In this document: one piece after another, positions 42,999 to 51,051 of the stretch
Numbering within the stretch: position 1 is the first letter of the stretch
Layout of the letters: each line of letters starts with the position of its first letter
Assembly (NCBI RefSeq): GCF_000195275.1
Contig: NC_015385.1
Location: forward strand, 1,442,501 to 1,506,500
Source of the DNA: Treponema succinifaciens DSM 2489
Lineage (GTDB): Bacteria > Spirochaetota > Spirochaetia > Treponematales > Treponemataceae
Reading direction: 5' to 3'
DNA: 64,000 nucleotides
Program-made: the position numbers and the translations under genes
Notes under the pieces: model-generated
Told to the model about the DNA's origin: nothing
Seen by the model: only the letters and a program-made list of their open reading frames with translations
Databases searched by the model: none

Positions 42999-43080
42999 GC
43001 AAACGCATTATTGCGCGATTTTGAACAAGGAAACCGTGTCTGAAAGCCAGTTTTATGCTGAATATTTATAATGCGTTTGC
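42999..43080. repeat. MITE-like element, copy B
   Basis: GCAAACGCATTAT at the left (42999-43011) is the exact inverse of the right end (43068-43080). Read on the minus strand it matches copy A at 39144 over most of its length. Confidence 0.8.
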
Positions 43081-43184
43081 CCTGGAGCGCATAAGCATTC
43101 AGCAAGTATAGAAACAGAGCCGCTAGAGATTTTCGGTGCATACACCAACTACTTGATGCTCTCTAAAATAAAATTGATTTAACT

Positions 43185-43426
43185 GAAAAATCAAATTGAG
43201 ATACAAGTAAAATCAAGTTAATTTTAAAGTGAAATTAAGTTAAAATCAAAGTGAAATTAAGTTAAAATCAAAATGAAATTAACTTAAAATTAAAATGAAA
43301 TTAAGTTAAAAACAAAACAAAATTAAGTTAAAATCAAAATGAAATTAACTTAATTTCAAACCGAAATCAACTTAAAACTGAACTAAAATAAACTTAATTT
43401 TATAATCAAATTAACTTAATTTTATA
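43185..43426. repeat. Eleven tandem 22-bp units
   Basis: Units begin at 43185, 43207, 43229, 43251, 43273, 43295, 43317, 43339, 43361, 43383 and 43405, all exactly 22 bases. The consensus is rTGAAATTAAsTTAAAATCAAA. Units at 43229 and 43251 are identical; the outer units are more diverged. The common core TTAAsTTAA is nearly palindromic. Confidence 0.85.
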
Positions 43427-43552
43427 ATTTCGCAGGCAGTGTATATGGATGCCGGAAGCCTAATGATGAACAGCCGCAAGCACCGCTGGCAAGCACATAA
43501 GCACTAAAAAATTCCTGTGGAACTTTATGATTAAGTCTGCTATACTGTCGCC

Positions 43553-44281
43553 ATGAATCTGATTGAGCTTAAAGATATTTCCAAAAACTACAAGATGGAC
43601 AAAGTTATTGTAAAAGCCGTGGACAAGGCTTCTTTTTCAATAAAGAAAGGTGAATTCGCGGCGATTTCCGGTTCATCCGGCTCAGGAAAGTCCACGCTTC
43701 TGAACATAATAGGGCTTATTGACCTTCCAACTTCCGGCTCTTTGCTTTTAAACGGAAACGATATCTACGCGCAAACAAAGCTTTCTGCGGACACAAAGCT
43801 TTCTGCCGTATTGGACAAAAAGCTCACAGTTCTTAGAAGAAAAAACCTCGGATTTATTTTTCAGACATTCAATTTAATTCCAGTTTTGAATGTAAGGGAA
43901 AATGTGGAGCTTCCGCTTACGCTTGGATCTTCATTTGCGACAGAAACCATGGGCAAGAAAGAGCTTGACGAATGGATTGACTTTCTGATTGAAACAGTCG
44001 GACTTTCCGCATGGAAAAACCACAAGCCATCTGAGCTTTCAGGCGGACAAAGGCAAAGGGTGGCAATTGCACGCGCGCTGGCCACAAAGGCTCCGGTGAT
44101 TCTTGCCGACGAACCTACCGCAAACTTAGACTCAAAAAACGGAGACCAGATTCTTGAGCTTATGAAAACCCTGAACAAAGAGCTTGAAACAACATTTATT
44201 TTTTCAACGCACGATGCAAAAATCGTGAACATGGCAGACCACGTTATAAAGATTTCCGACGGAAAAATAATAAGCGCATAA
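43553..44281 (+). CDS. ABC transporter ATPase (LolD/MacB type)
   Basis: This 242-residue ATPase has Walker A GSSGSGKST, the Q-loop FIFQTFNLIP, signature LSGGQRQRVAIARAL, Walker B VILADEPTANLD and the His switch FSTHDAK. It belongs to the LolD/MacB/FtsE-like group, which act with FtsX-type permeases in lipoprotein release, drug export or envelope stress. No permease gene is adjacent; the next gene encodes a YccF-type protein. Residues around 75-86 contain an in-frame 18-bp duplication (TKLSAD then TKLSAV) in a surface loop that is longer than usual. Confidence 0.9.
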   Translation: MNLIELKDISKNYKMDKVIVKAVDKASFSIKKGEFAAISGSSGSGKSTLLNIIGLIDLPTSGSLLLNGNDIYAQTKLSADTKLSAVLDKKLTVLRRKNLGFIFQTFNLIPVLNVRENVELPLTLGSSFATETMGKKELDEWIDFLIETVGLSAWKNHKPSELSGGQRQRVAIARALATKAPVILADEPTANLDSKNGDQILELMKTLNKELETTFIFSTHDAKIVNMADHVIKISDGKIISA

Positions 44282-44300
44282 AATAGAAAAGGAGATTTTT

Positions 44301-44678
44301 ATGGATTTTTTTAGATTCCTTGGAAATATTGTATGGTTCATACTCTGCGGATTTATTTCCGGGCTTGCCTGGCTAGCAATTGGCTTGATTTGGTGCATTA
44401 CAATTATCGGCATTCCAGTGGGAATTCAGTGCCTTAAGCTGTCCTGCGTTTCGTTCTTTCCATTCGGAAAAAATATTTTGCTTGGAACAAAAACAAGCTC
44501 ACTCTTGCTGAACATTCTTTGGGCTGTCTTTGGCGGTCTTGAGCTTGCGATTGGATATTTGGCGGCAGGAGTTGTTTTGTGCTGCACAATCATCGGAATT
44601 CCGCTTGGACTTCAGTGCTTTAAGCTCGTAAAGCTTGCGTTCCTGCCATTCGGCGCAAGGATAGAAATAAAAGTATAA
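44301..44678 (+). CDS. YccF-type small inner membrane protein
   Basis: The 125-residue protein has two copies of the YccF domain, each with CxTIIGIPxGxQCxKL (at about residues 33-48 and 94-109) and two membrane helices per repeat. YccF proteins are small inner-membrane proteins with no proven function. A good AAGGAG lies before the ATG. It follows the ABC ATPase gene by 19 bases and may be co-transcribed with it. The 3' end meets the convergent higA gene 4 bases later. Confidence 0.88.
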   Translation: MDFFRFLGNIVWFILCGFISGLAWLAIGLIWCITIIGIPVGIQCLKLSCVSFFPFGKNILLGTKTSSLLLNILWAVFGGLELAIGYLAAGVVLCCTIIGIPLGLQCFKLVKLAFLPFGARIEIKV

Positions 44679-44682
44679 AACG

Positions 44683-44982
44683 CTATGCAATCTGCTTGCA
44701 AGCTGGGATTTTTTTCAAATCTTTTTCCAGTCTGATTTCAGCCTCTCGCAGATCCAGCTCATTCTGCAAATTAAGCCAAAATTTTGAGGTTGTTCCAAAA
44801 TATTTTGCAAGGCGCAAAGACATTTCTACAGTTATCTTTCGTTTTCCGTGAACTAAATCTAAAACTGTGCTAGACGAAACACCTAAATCTTTTGAAAGTC
44901 TATAAGGCGTGATATTTAATGGCTCAAGAAATTCCTCTGTAAGAATTTCTCCTGCGGTTGGCAATTCAAATCTTTCAGACAT
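44683..44982 (-). CDS. higA: HigA-family antitoxin-like regulator, no HigB neighbour
   Basis: The 99-residue protein has a central XRE helix-turn-helix (ITPYRLSKDLGVSSSTVLDLVHGKRKIT, about 24-51) and the HigA-typical FGTTSKFWLNLQNELDLREAE at 66-86. In HigBA systems HigA neutralises the mRNA-cleaving HigB and represses the operon. HigB is normally encoded directly upstream, but here the next minus-strand frame upstream ends in a secreted-protein gene, so the antitoxin is an orphan within this window. It may act as a regulator or protect against related toxins. Confidence 0.85.
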   Translation of the reverse strand: MSERFELPTAGEILTEEFLEPLNITPYRLSKDLGVSSSTVLDLVHGKRKITVEMSLRLAKYFGTTSKFWLNLQNELDLREAEIRLEKDLKKIPACKQIA

Positions 44983-45028
44983 AGAAAATCTCTATTAATA
45001 TAATAGCACAATTTTTGACAATTTCACC

Positions 45029-45580
45029 TTACTCTCTTTCCGGCTTGGTGAACCTGAAGAACTTCGGGGCTTTGTGGTCAATGTGCCACCCGCCATCATA
45101 GAAGCCGTTTTCATTGGCGGTGGGGCTTACAAAGATTACTTTCGCAGGATTTTCTGTGTCGTACAAAAAAGTGTTTGAATTCCAGTCTTTTTTCAAAAGC
45201 TCCTTGGAAAGTCCTTGCGCAGAAATTTTTTCCTTGGGTGTGTAAAAACTGATTTTATAGCTTCCTTTCTTTAAAAGAAGATGCATTGCCATTCCGCCGC
45301 AAAGATAATAGTTACGCTCATAAGGGATTCCTTTATTTGGCTCGCTGACCCAGGAATAGTTCGCCTTGGATTTTGTGTAAGTTACATCTTCGCCGGTTTC
45401 CGCGTCTTCGAACTTCAAGTAGCAACGGGTTTCGTTTATCTGCCAGCTGTTTTCGGGTCGGTAGATTATGAGCGACCAGGGATTATGGCGCACTTCATCT
45501 TCCGCATAAAGACAGATTCCGTTCAGAAATAAAAGCAGGAAAAGCGCAATGGAAAAAAGTTCAGTTTTCTTTGTTTTCAT
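45029..45580 (-). CDS. Secreted protein of unknown function
   Basis: I do not recognise a family. The 183-residue product begins with a signal peptide (KTKK, hydrophobic core, cleavage near LYAED at about residue 26). The mature part is beta-rich with many Tyr, Trp and Pro and repeated patterns such as YLKFEDAETGEDVTY and GSYKISFYTP, so it may be a small extracellular beta-sandwich. The ATG at 45580 lies inside the end of a MATE remnant and follows AAAGGAA closely. Its transcript may begin in or before that remnant. Confidence 0.7.
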   Translation of the reverse strand: MKTKKTELFSIALFLLLFLNGICLYAEDEVRHNPWSLIIYRPENSWQINETRCYLKFEDAETGEDVTYTKSKANYSWVSEPNKGIPYERNYYLCGGMAMHLLLKKGSYKISFYTPKEKISAQGLSKELLKKDWNSNTFLYDTENPAKVIFVSPTANENGFYDGGWHIDHKAPKFFRFTKPERE

Positions 45581-45791
45581 TTCCTTTTATATTAAGTTTT
45601 TTCTGATAAAAAATAAAGAACACAAGATTCAAGACGATTCCAAAGACTGTTGCTGTAGGAGCGGCAAGACCAATCATTGAAAGGCTGGCATCCGGCTGAA
45701 CAGACATAATGTACGACATCGGAAGACGCACAAGAAACGACTGTGCAAGTCCCTGAATCAGTTGATACAAACATACAGATCCATACGGCAA
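45561..45791 (-). pseudogene. C-terminal remnant of a MATE-family transporter
   Basis: The 76 codons encode LIQGLAQSFLVRLPMSYIMS and then two hydrophobic segments ending YQKKL, which matches the C-terminal end of MATE transporters; the N-terminal ~370 residues are missing. Upstream of the frame there is only the tRNA-Gly promoter region. An ATG is present, but a functional protein is unlikely. It may mark a deletion or an old insertion beside the tRNA gene. Confidence 0.6.
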
Positions 45792-45831
45792 AACATTCTT
45801 AAAAAATAATTACAAATTCATCATTTTCCTG

Positions 45832-45860
45832 TTGACATTTTTTTTCATAAAATATAATAT
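45832..45860 (+). promoter_or_regulatory. Promoter of tRNA-Gly
   Basis: TTGACA at 45832-45837, a 17-base spacer and TAATAT at 45855-45860, 16 bases before the tRNA. Confidence 0.75.
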
Positions 45861-45876
45861 ATCAAACATAAGCAAT

Positions 45877-45949
45877 GCGGCAGTCGTATAACGGCTTATT
45901 ACCCCAGCCTTCCAAGCTGGAGACGAGGGTTCGACTCCCTTCTGCCGCT
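45877..45949 (+). tRNA. tRNA-Gly (anticodon TCC)
   Basis: Acceptor GCGGCAG/CTGCCGC, anticodon loop CTTCCAA reading TCC, T loop TTCGACT, and the short D stem typical of bacterial tRNA-Gly(TCC). No CCA encoded. Confidence 0.95.
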
Positions 45950-45953
45950 CTCG

Positions 45954-45987
45954 GACCTTAGGTTTTTCTAAGGTCTTTTTTTTTTTT
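45954..45987 (+). terminator. Terminator of tRNA-Gly
   Basis: GACCTTAG pairs with CTAAGGTC across six bases, followed by twelve T. Confidence 0.9.
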
Positions 45988-46021
45988 GCCTATTAAACCT
46001 TGCTTATTTTTGGAGGAAAGA

Positions 46022-47206
46022 ATGAAAATAGCAGTAGCAGGAACAGGATACGTAGGACTTTCAAACGCAATTTTGCTTTCACAGCACAATGAAGTTTTCG
46101 CAACAGATATAATTCAGGCTAAAGTTGACTTAATAAACAGCAAAAAATCTCCAATCGTTGACAAGGAAATTGAAGAATACCTTGCGAATAAAAAACTCAA
46201 TCTTACGGCCACAACAGACGCAAAACTTGCCTATAATGATGCTGACTTTATCATCATCTCAACTCCAACAAACTACGACCCGGAAAAAAACTACTTTGAC
46301 ACATCTTCTGTTGAAGCGGTTCTAAAGCTTGTAAAAGAAATAAATCCTGAAGCAACAGTTGTAATAAAATCCACAATTCCAGTCGGCTATACTGAAAAAA
46401 TCCGCGCGGAAATGGGAATAAAGAATCTTCTGTTTTCCCCGGAATTTCTTCGTGAAGGACATGCGCTTTATGACAACCTTTATCCGTCAAGAATCGTTGT
46501 AAGCTTTCCAAAAGAACAGCCGGAACTAAAGGAAAAAGCAGAACTGTTCGCATCCCTTTTAAAAGAAGGCGCAATAAAAGAAGACATAAAGATTCTTTAT
46601 CCAAACTGCACAGAAGCAGAGGCAATCAAGCTTTTTGCAAACACATATCTTGCCTTGAGAGTCGCATATTTCAACGAGCTGGACACTTATGCGGAAGTAC
46701 GCGGACTGGACACAAAGTCTATTATAGAAGGAATCTGTCTGGATCCAAGAATCGGAGACTTCTACAACAATCCTTCGTTTGGCTACGGCGGTTATTGTCT
46801 TCCAAAGGACACAAAGCAGCTTCTTGCAAACTACAAGGATGTTCCACAGAATTTAATCCATGCGATTGTAGATTCAAATTCAACACGCAAGGACTTTATC
46901 GCAGACCAGATTATCGCAAAAAAGCCAAAAGTTGTGGGAGTTTTCCGCCTTACAATGAAAGCGAACAGCGACAATTTCCGACAAAGTTCAATTCAGGGAA
47001 TCATGAAGCGCGTAAAGGCAAAAGGAATTCCTGTAGTTGTTTACGAGCCATCTTATAAGGAAGATAAATTTTTCGGCTCAAAAGTAGTAAAAGACCTCGC
47101 GGAATTCAAGAAAGACTGCGATGTAATTATTTCAAACAGAATGTCTCCTGAACTTTCAGACGTAAAGGAAAAAGTCTACACAAGAGATTTGTATTCTCGC
47201 GACTAA
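46022..47206 (+). CDS. ugd: UDP-glucose 6-dehydrogenase
   Basis: This 394-residue enzyme has the NAD site GTGYVG at residues 7-12, the central [22 protein letters not shown] helix, and the catalytic Cys in GGYCLPKD near residue 258. The length matches the short bacterial Ugd (about 388). It oxidises UDP-glucose to UDP-glucuronate for surface polysaccharides. I chose ATG 46022, preceded by GGAGGAAAG; the frame opens 12 codons earlier with no ribosome-binding site and overlaps the tRNA terminator. A glycosyltransferase gene follows after 9 bases, supporting a polysaccharide role. Confidence 0.93.
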   Translation: MKIAVAGTGYVGLSNAILLSQHNEVFATDIIQAKVDLINSKKSPIVDKEIEEYLANKKLNLTATTDAKLAYNDADFIIISTPTNYDPEKNYFDTSSVEAVLKLVKEINPEATVVIKSTIPVGYTEKIRAEMGIKNLLFSPEFLREGHALYDNLYPSRIVVSFPKEQPELKEKAELFASLLKEGAIKEDIKILYPNCTEAEAIKLFANTYLALRVAYFNELDTYAEVRGLDTKSIIEGICLDPRIGDFYNNPSFGYGGYCLPKDTKQLLANYKDVPQNLIHAIVDSNSTRKDFIADQIIAKKPKVVGVFRLTMKANSDNFRQSSIQGIMKRVKAKGIPVVVYEPSYKEDKFFGSKVVKDLAEFKKDCDVIISNRMSPELSDVKEKVYTRDLYSRD

Positions 47207-47215
47207 GGTTTAAAG

Positions 47216-48271
47216 ATGATTTTAATAAACGGAAACTTTCTTTGCAGAAACCTCACAGGAATTGAAAGATTCGCTTGGGAAACTTGCAGGCAGCTCGACT
47301 TGATTGTTTCAAAAGAAGACAATATTGCGCTCTATGCCCCTGCGAACGCAAAGTCAGTTCCAGAATACAAAAACATTAAAATCATCGTGTCAAAAAAAAG
47401 TATTAAGAGCTTTCCATTTTGGGACATGGGAACTTTTTCTTCGGCCTGCAAAAAATTAAAGGCAACCGGACTTAACTTTTCAAACACTGCTCCGCTTGGA
47501 AAAAACTGCGGAATTTCTTTTATACATGACATTTATGCAAAGGATTTTCCACAGGACTTTAAAACATTTAAGGACAAGCTAATCAGGCTTTACTGCCGCC
47601 TAAGTTACTGGAACATCGCAAAAAACGCAAAAAAAATCATAACAGTTTCACAGTTCAGCAAAGAGCGGATTCTAAAGGCATACAAAGTTTCACCACAGAT
47701 AATAGAAATTATTCCGAACGGCTGGGATCACTTTAAGTCAATAGAACCTGACAATTCAATATTTGAAAAGTTTCCCAAGCTTGAAAAAGGCGGATTTTAC
47801 TTTACACTCGGAAGCCTTTCAAAGCGAAAGAATTTAAAATGGATTGCATCTTACGCAAAAAAAAATCCAGAGGAAAAATTTGCGGTTTCCGGAAAGGCAA
47901 TATCCGGACTTGTTCCAAAGGAGCTTGAAGACCTGCAGAGCCTTCCAAACGTAACGCTTTTAGGCTATGTAACAGACGGTCATGTAAAATCGCTGATGGA
48001 AAACTGCAAGGCGTTTGTTTTTCCTTCTTATTATGAAGGATTTGGAATTCCGCCGCTCGAAGCCCTTTCCTGCAAAGCAAAAATAATAATCTCAAAGTCA
48101 GCAAGCCTTCCTGAAATATACGGAAATTCCGCCCATTACATTGAATGGAACAACACGGACTGCAATTTAAACAACCTTCTAAAGGAAAAGACAGAATCCC
48201 CGGAACCAATTCTTGAAAAGTACACCTACAAGAATTCCGCGGAAATTCTAAAAAAAATCATAAAAAATTAA
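47216..48271 (+). CDS. Glycosyltransferase family 4 protein
   Basis: The 351-residue protein shows the GT-B fold with the C-terminal GT4 block: TLGSLSKRKNLKW, then FVFPSYYEGFGIPPLEALSCKAKIIISKSASLPEI, where the Glu of EGFG contacts the sugar nucleotide. There is no membrane segment, so it works at the inner face of the membrane on a cytoplasmic donor. It is encoded 9 bases after ugd and probably uses a UDP-glucuronate-derived or other sugar in making a surface glycan. Acceptor unknown. Confidence 0.88.
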   Translation: MILINGNFLCRNLTGIERFAWETCRQLDLIVSKEDNIALYAPANAKSVPEYKNIKIIVSKKSIKSFPFWDMGTFSSACKKLKATGLNFSNTAPLGKNCGISFIHDIYAKDFPQDFKTFKDKLIRLYCRLSYWNIAKNAKKIITVSQFSKERILKAYKVSPQIIEIIPNGWDHFKSIEPDNSIFEKFPKLEKGGFYFTLGSLSKRKNLKWIASYAKKNPEEKFAVSGKAISGLVPKELEDLQSLPNVTLLGYVTDGHVKSLMENCKAFVFPSYYEGFGIPPLEALSCKAKIIISKSASLPEIYGNSAHYIEWNNTDCNLNNLLKEKTESPEPILEKYTYKNSAEILKKIIKN

Positions 48272-48280
48272 AAAAAACGC

Positions 48281-48308
48281 TAAAGTCAAGCCTCCGTTAT
48301 GCCGATAA
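48281..48308 (+). promoter_or_regulatory. Sigma-28 (FliA) promoter of flaB
   Basis: TAAA at 48281-48284, 16 bases, then GCCGATAA at 48301-48308, a perfect match to the -10 consensus with spacing one base longer than usual. It implies a leader of about 150 bases. Confidence 0.75.
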
Positions 48309-48420
48309 TTATATTGAAAAACCATGGCTGTTCAACTTCGTAGAAGACATCAGCCAGGCTATTCAATGTAAAAGATTGCAGATGTAGCCTTGTAATACAG
48401 ATGTAGTCTTTTACAATTTT

Positions 48421-48458
48421 AGACCGAAAGGATTTGGTCTTTATAATTCCATGGAGGA
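48421..48458 (+). promoter_or_regulatory. Possible CsrA-binding leader of flaB
   Basis: AGACC and GGTCT (48421-48425, 48436-48440) form a small stem whose loop displays AAGGA. ATGGAGGA at 48451-48458 overlaps the ribosome-binding site. The two GGA sites mirror the arrangement at the B. subtilis flagellin leader. Confidence 0.5.
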
Positions 48459-48463
48459 AAAAT

Positions 48464-49324
48464 ATGGTCATCAACCACAACATGTCCGCAATGTTTTCAA
48501 ACCGTTCTTTAGGAGTAACCCAGGGTTCACTCACAAAGGACATGGAGAAACTTTCTTCTGGCCAGAAAATCAACCGCGCTGGAGACGACGCTTCAGGACT
48601 TGCAGTTTCTGAAAAAATGAGATCTCAGATCCGCGGATTGAACCAGGCTTCAAGAAACGCAGCAAACGGAATCAGCTTCATTCAGACAACTGAAGGATAT
48701 TTGCAGGAAACTACAGACATCGTTCAGCGCATCCGCGAACTTGCAGTTCAGGCTTCAAACGGAATTTATTCAGATGAAGACAGAATGCAGATTCAGGTTG
48801 AAGTAAGCCAGCTCGTAGCAGAAGTAGACCGCATCGCTTCCCAGGCGCAGTTCAACGGTATGAATATGCTCACAGGAAGATTTGCACAGGCTACTGGAGA
48901 AAACACTCCTACAGCTTCTATGTGGCTCCACATCGGCGCAAACATGGACCAGCGTATGTCTGTTTTCATCGGAACTATGACAGCTGCTGCTCTCGGAATG
49001 AGAGAAATTGGAACTGAAGAAGTTATGACAATTGCGGCTCCAAGTGATGCCAACCGCGCAATCGGAACTCTTGATGAAGCTCTAAAAATCATCAACAAGC
49101 AGAGAGCAGACCTTGGCGCATACCAGAACCGCCTTGACTATGCTGTAAAGGGACTTGATATTGCCGCTGAAAATACACAGGCATCTGAATCAAGAATCCG
49201 CGATACAGACATGGCTTCTGCGATGGTAGAATTCACCAAGAACCAGGTATTGTCACAGTCTGGAATTGCAATGCTCGCTCAGGCTAACAGCCAGTCACAA
49301 AGCGTCTTGTCTTTACTCCAATAG
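48464..49324 (+). CDS. flaB: Flagellin FlaB (periplasmic filament core), first copy
   Basis: From the ATG at 48464 (GGAGG upstream) the product is 286 residues. It has the spirochaete FlaB N-terminal D0/D1 helices starting [14 protein letters not shown], the [30 protein letters not shown] block, and the C-terminal helices ending [12 protein letters not shown]. The central region is short, as in other FlaB proteins. It forms the core of the periplasmic flagellar filament. It is preceded by a sigma-28 promoter and a GGA-rich leader. The adjacent second copy is closely similar, so FlaB1/2/3 numbering cannot be fixed here. Confidence 0.95.
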   Translation: MVINHNMSAMFSNRSLGVTQGSLTKDMEKLSSGQKINRAGDDASGLAVSEKMRSQIRGLNQASRNAANGISFIQTTEGYLQETTDIVQRIRELAVQASNGIYSDEDRMQIQVEVSQLVAEVDRIASQAQFNGMNMLTGRFAQATGENTPTASMWLHIGANMDQRMSVFIGTMTAAALGMREIGTEEVMTIAAPSDANRAIGTLDEALKIINKQRADLGAYQNRLDYAVKGLDIAAENTQASESRIRDTDMASAMVEFTKNQVLSQSGIAMLAQANSQSQSVLSLLQ

Positions 49325-49340
49325 TGTGATATACTGAATA

Positions 49341-49370
49341 CAAAGAGCATGGACTTTTCTATGCTCTTTG
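49341..49370 (+). terminator. Hairpin after the first flaB gene
   Basis: CAAAGAGCAT pairs with ATGCTCTTTG across ten bases. There is no T-run, so it may be a weak terminator or an mRNA-stabilising hairpin. Confidence 0.5.
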
Positions 49371-49672
49371 CCGTTTGCAGGTTTGATTTACACTTCAACT
49401 TTGCTTTCTTTTTGAATCTTTCCCGCAAAAACAGCTGTGCTTTTAGACACGGCTTTGCTTTGTTTTAGAAGCCGATCTTTGAAAATTCTGTTTTCCATGA
49501 TTGTCTGTAACAGCATAGACGGTTGCTTAAATTTTTTACAAGGGAAATAAAAGCAACGGTTCCTGCTGTACAAGGTCTAAAACTTCTGCCGGGGGCGCAA
49601 AAACCAGCAGAAAGCCTTTACAGACGGGCATTTTGCATGATGCATTATGTACGATTCATGGAGGACATTATT
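49371..49672. other. Gap between the two flaB genes
   Basis: It contains no convincing gene. A minus-strand frame (49388-49573) has no ribosome-binding site. ATGGAGGA at 49658-49665 is the leader site of the second flaB. No clear sigma-28 promoter was found for that gene, so it may depend on read-through or a divergent promoter. Confidence 0.6.
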
Positions 49673-50527
49673 ATGGTCATTAATCACAACATGAGCTCAA
49701 TGTTTGCAAACCGCACATTGGGAGTTTCTAATTCCCAGTTGATGGGCAACATTGAAAAACTTAGCTCAGGCGAAAAAATCAACCGCGCTGGAGACGACGC
49801 TTCAGGACTTGCAGTATCTGAAAAGATGCGCAGCCAGATCCGCGGACTCAACCAGGCTAACAGAAACATTCAGAACGGAGTTTCTTTCATTCAGGCAACA
49901 GAAGGATACTTGCAGGAAACTACAGACATTCTTCAGAGAATCCGCGAGCTTTCAGTTCAGTCTGCAAACGGAATCTACAGCGATGAAGACCGCATGCAGA
50001 TTCAGGTTGAAGTTTCTCAGCTTGTAGCAGAAGTAGATCGCATTGCTTCACAGGCTCAGTTCAATGGAATGAACCTTCTTACAGGACGTTTTGCAGAGAA
50101 TTCTGTAACAAACAATGTAATGACATTCCAGGTTGGCGCTAACATGGATCAGAGAGTAACAGCTTTCATTGGAACAATGACAGCACAGGCTCTTGGTCTT
50201 AAGGGAACTCAGGGTACTGACGAACAGATAAGCATCTCTACTCCAGATACAGCTAACATGGCTATCGGAGCAATTGACGCAGCTCTTAAATCAGTTTCAC
50301 GCCAGAGAGCAGACCTTGGCGCATACCAGAACCGCTTTGAAATGGCTTCTAACGGTATCGCCGTTGCAGCAGAAAATATGCAGGGCGCAGAATCAGGAAT
50401 CCGCGACACTGACATGGCTGCTGAAATGGTTGAATACACAAAGAATTCTATTCTTGCTCAGTCAGGAACAGCAATGCTTGCTCAGGCAAACAGCCAGTCT
50501 CAGAACGTATTGGCTTTGCTTCAGTAG
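49673..50527 (+). CDS. flaB: Flagellin FlaB (periplasmic filament core), second copy
   Basis: The 284-residue protein starts [14 protein letters not shown] at 49673 behind ATGGAGGA and ends [12 protein letters not shown]. It is closely similar to the first copy through the N- and C-terminal helical blocks and differs mostly in the central part. The frame upstream to 49523 has no start signal, so I reject the 50-residue extension. It is another filament-core flagellin. A terminator with a GC-rich stem follows at 50610, before flaG. Confidence 0.95.
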   Translation: MVINHNMSSMFANRTLGVSNSQLMGNIEKLSSGEKINRAGDDASGLAVSEKMRSQIRGLNQANRNIQNGVSFIQATEGYLQETTDILQRIRELSVQSANGIYSDEDRMQIQVEVSQLVAEVDRIASQAQFNGMNLLTGRFAENSVTNNVMTFQVGANMDQRVTAFIGTMTAQALGLKGTQGTDEQISISTPDTANMAIGAIDAALKSVSRQRADLGAYQNRFEMASNGIAVAAENMQGAESGIRDTDMAAEMVEYTKNSILAQSGTAMLAQANSQSQNVLALLQ

Positions 50528-50609
50528 TATTAAAAATAACGGCGCAAGCTGTAACCGTGTTTTCTGAATAAGAGAAATCTGGATGTCTTCTTTTAGGCAG
50601 CAAGCACGT

Positions 50610-50657
50610 AAGAGCGAGGAGGGGTGCGCCCCCTTCCCCTCTCTTCTTTTTTATTTT
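50610..50657 (+). terminator. Terminator after the second flaB gene
   Basis: AAGAG...GGGG pairs with CCCC...CTCTT (50610-50645), followed by a run of CTTTTTTATTTTT. Confidence 0.7.
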
Positions 50658-50673
50658 TCAGGAGGAAATGTCC

Positions 50674-51051
50674 ATGAATACAATCAGTATGAATGGTCAG
50701 ACAATGGCAATGGATGGCCAGAAAGTCTACAACGCTTTCTCTCCGCAAAAAGGAGAAGCAAAGGTTTCTGTAAAAGGAACTTTGCCAAATTCAGCTTCGG
50801 AAGTTCTTCAAAACTTTGAGGCGAACCAGGCAGATTTGGAAGCGTCAGTGCAGGAACTTCAGCGTCTTTCTGACATTGTTACAGGACACAAACTGCATTT
50901 CAATGTAAATGACGAACTTAACAGAGTTGTTGTAACAGTTGTAGACGCATCAACAAACGAAATTATCCGGGAAATACCGTCAAAAGATATACAGAGAATT
51001 CAGGCAAGAATGAAACATGCCATCGGTGTACTTTTTGATGAAATGATTTAA
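50674..51051 (+). CDS. flaG: FlaG-family flagellar protein
   Basis: The 125-residue product has the conserved FlaG C-terminal domain: LHFNVNDELNRVVVTVVDASTNEIIREIPSKDIQRI (about 74-109), then a final amphipathic helix. FlaG influences filament length in other bacteria and is normally found next to fliD. I chose the second ATG (50674) because GGAGG sits 8 bases before it; the first at 50668 is too close. Its stop overlaps the fliD ATG as TAATG, so translation is coupled. Confidence 0.88.
   Translation: MNTISMNGQTMAMDGQKVYNAFSPQKGEAKVSVKGTLPNSASEVLQNFEANQADLEASVQELQRLSDIVTGHKLHFNVNDELNRVVVTVVDASTNEIIREIPSKDIQRIQARMKHAIGVLFDEMI

Larger units (their letters stand above)
42894..43552. other. Long non-coding region upstream of the ABC ATPase gene
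   Basis: This 659-base gap holds the gltX promoter area, MITE-like copy B (42999-43080), and an array of eleven 22-bp units (43185-43426). I found no ORF with a ribosome-binding site and no RNA gene. The last ~120 bases (43430-43552) are of normal composition and probably carry the promoter of the ABC gene. Confidence 0.7.

Noticed and set aside
43185-43426. CRISPR array
   Set aside because: The 22-bp units are directly adjacent with no spacers, and no cas genes are near.
49388-49573. Minus-strand ORF between the two flaB genes
   Set aside because: No ribosome-binding site at any ATG, no recognisable motif, and it lies antisense to the leader region. A short Lys/Ser-rich tail was the only protein-like feature.
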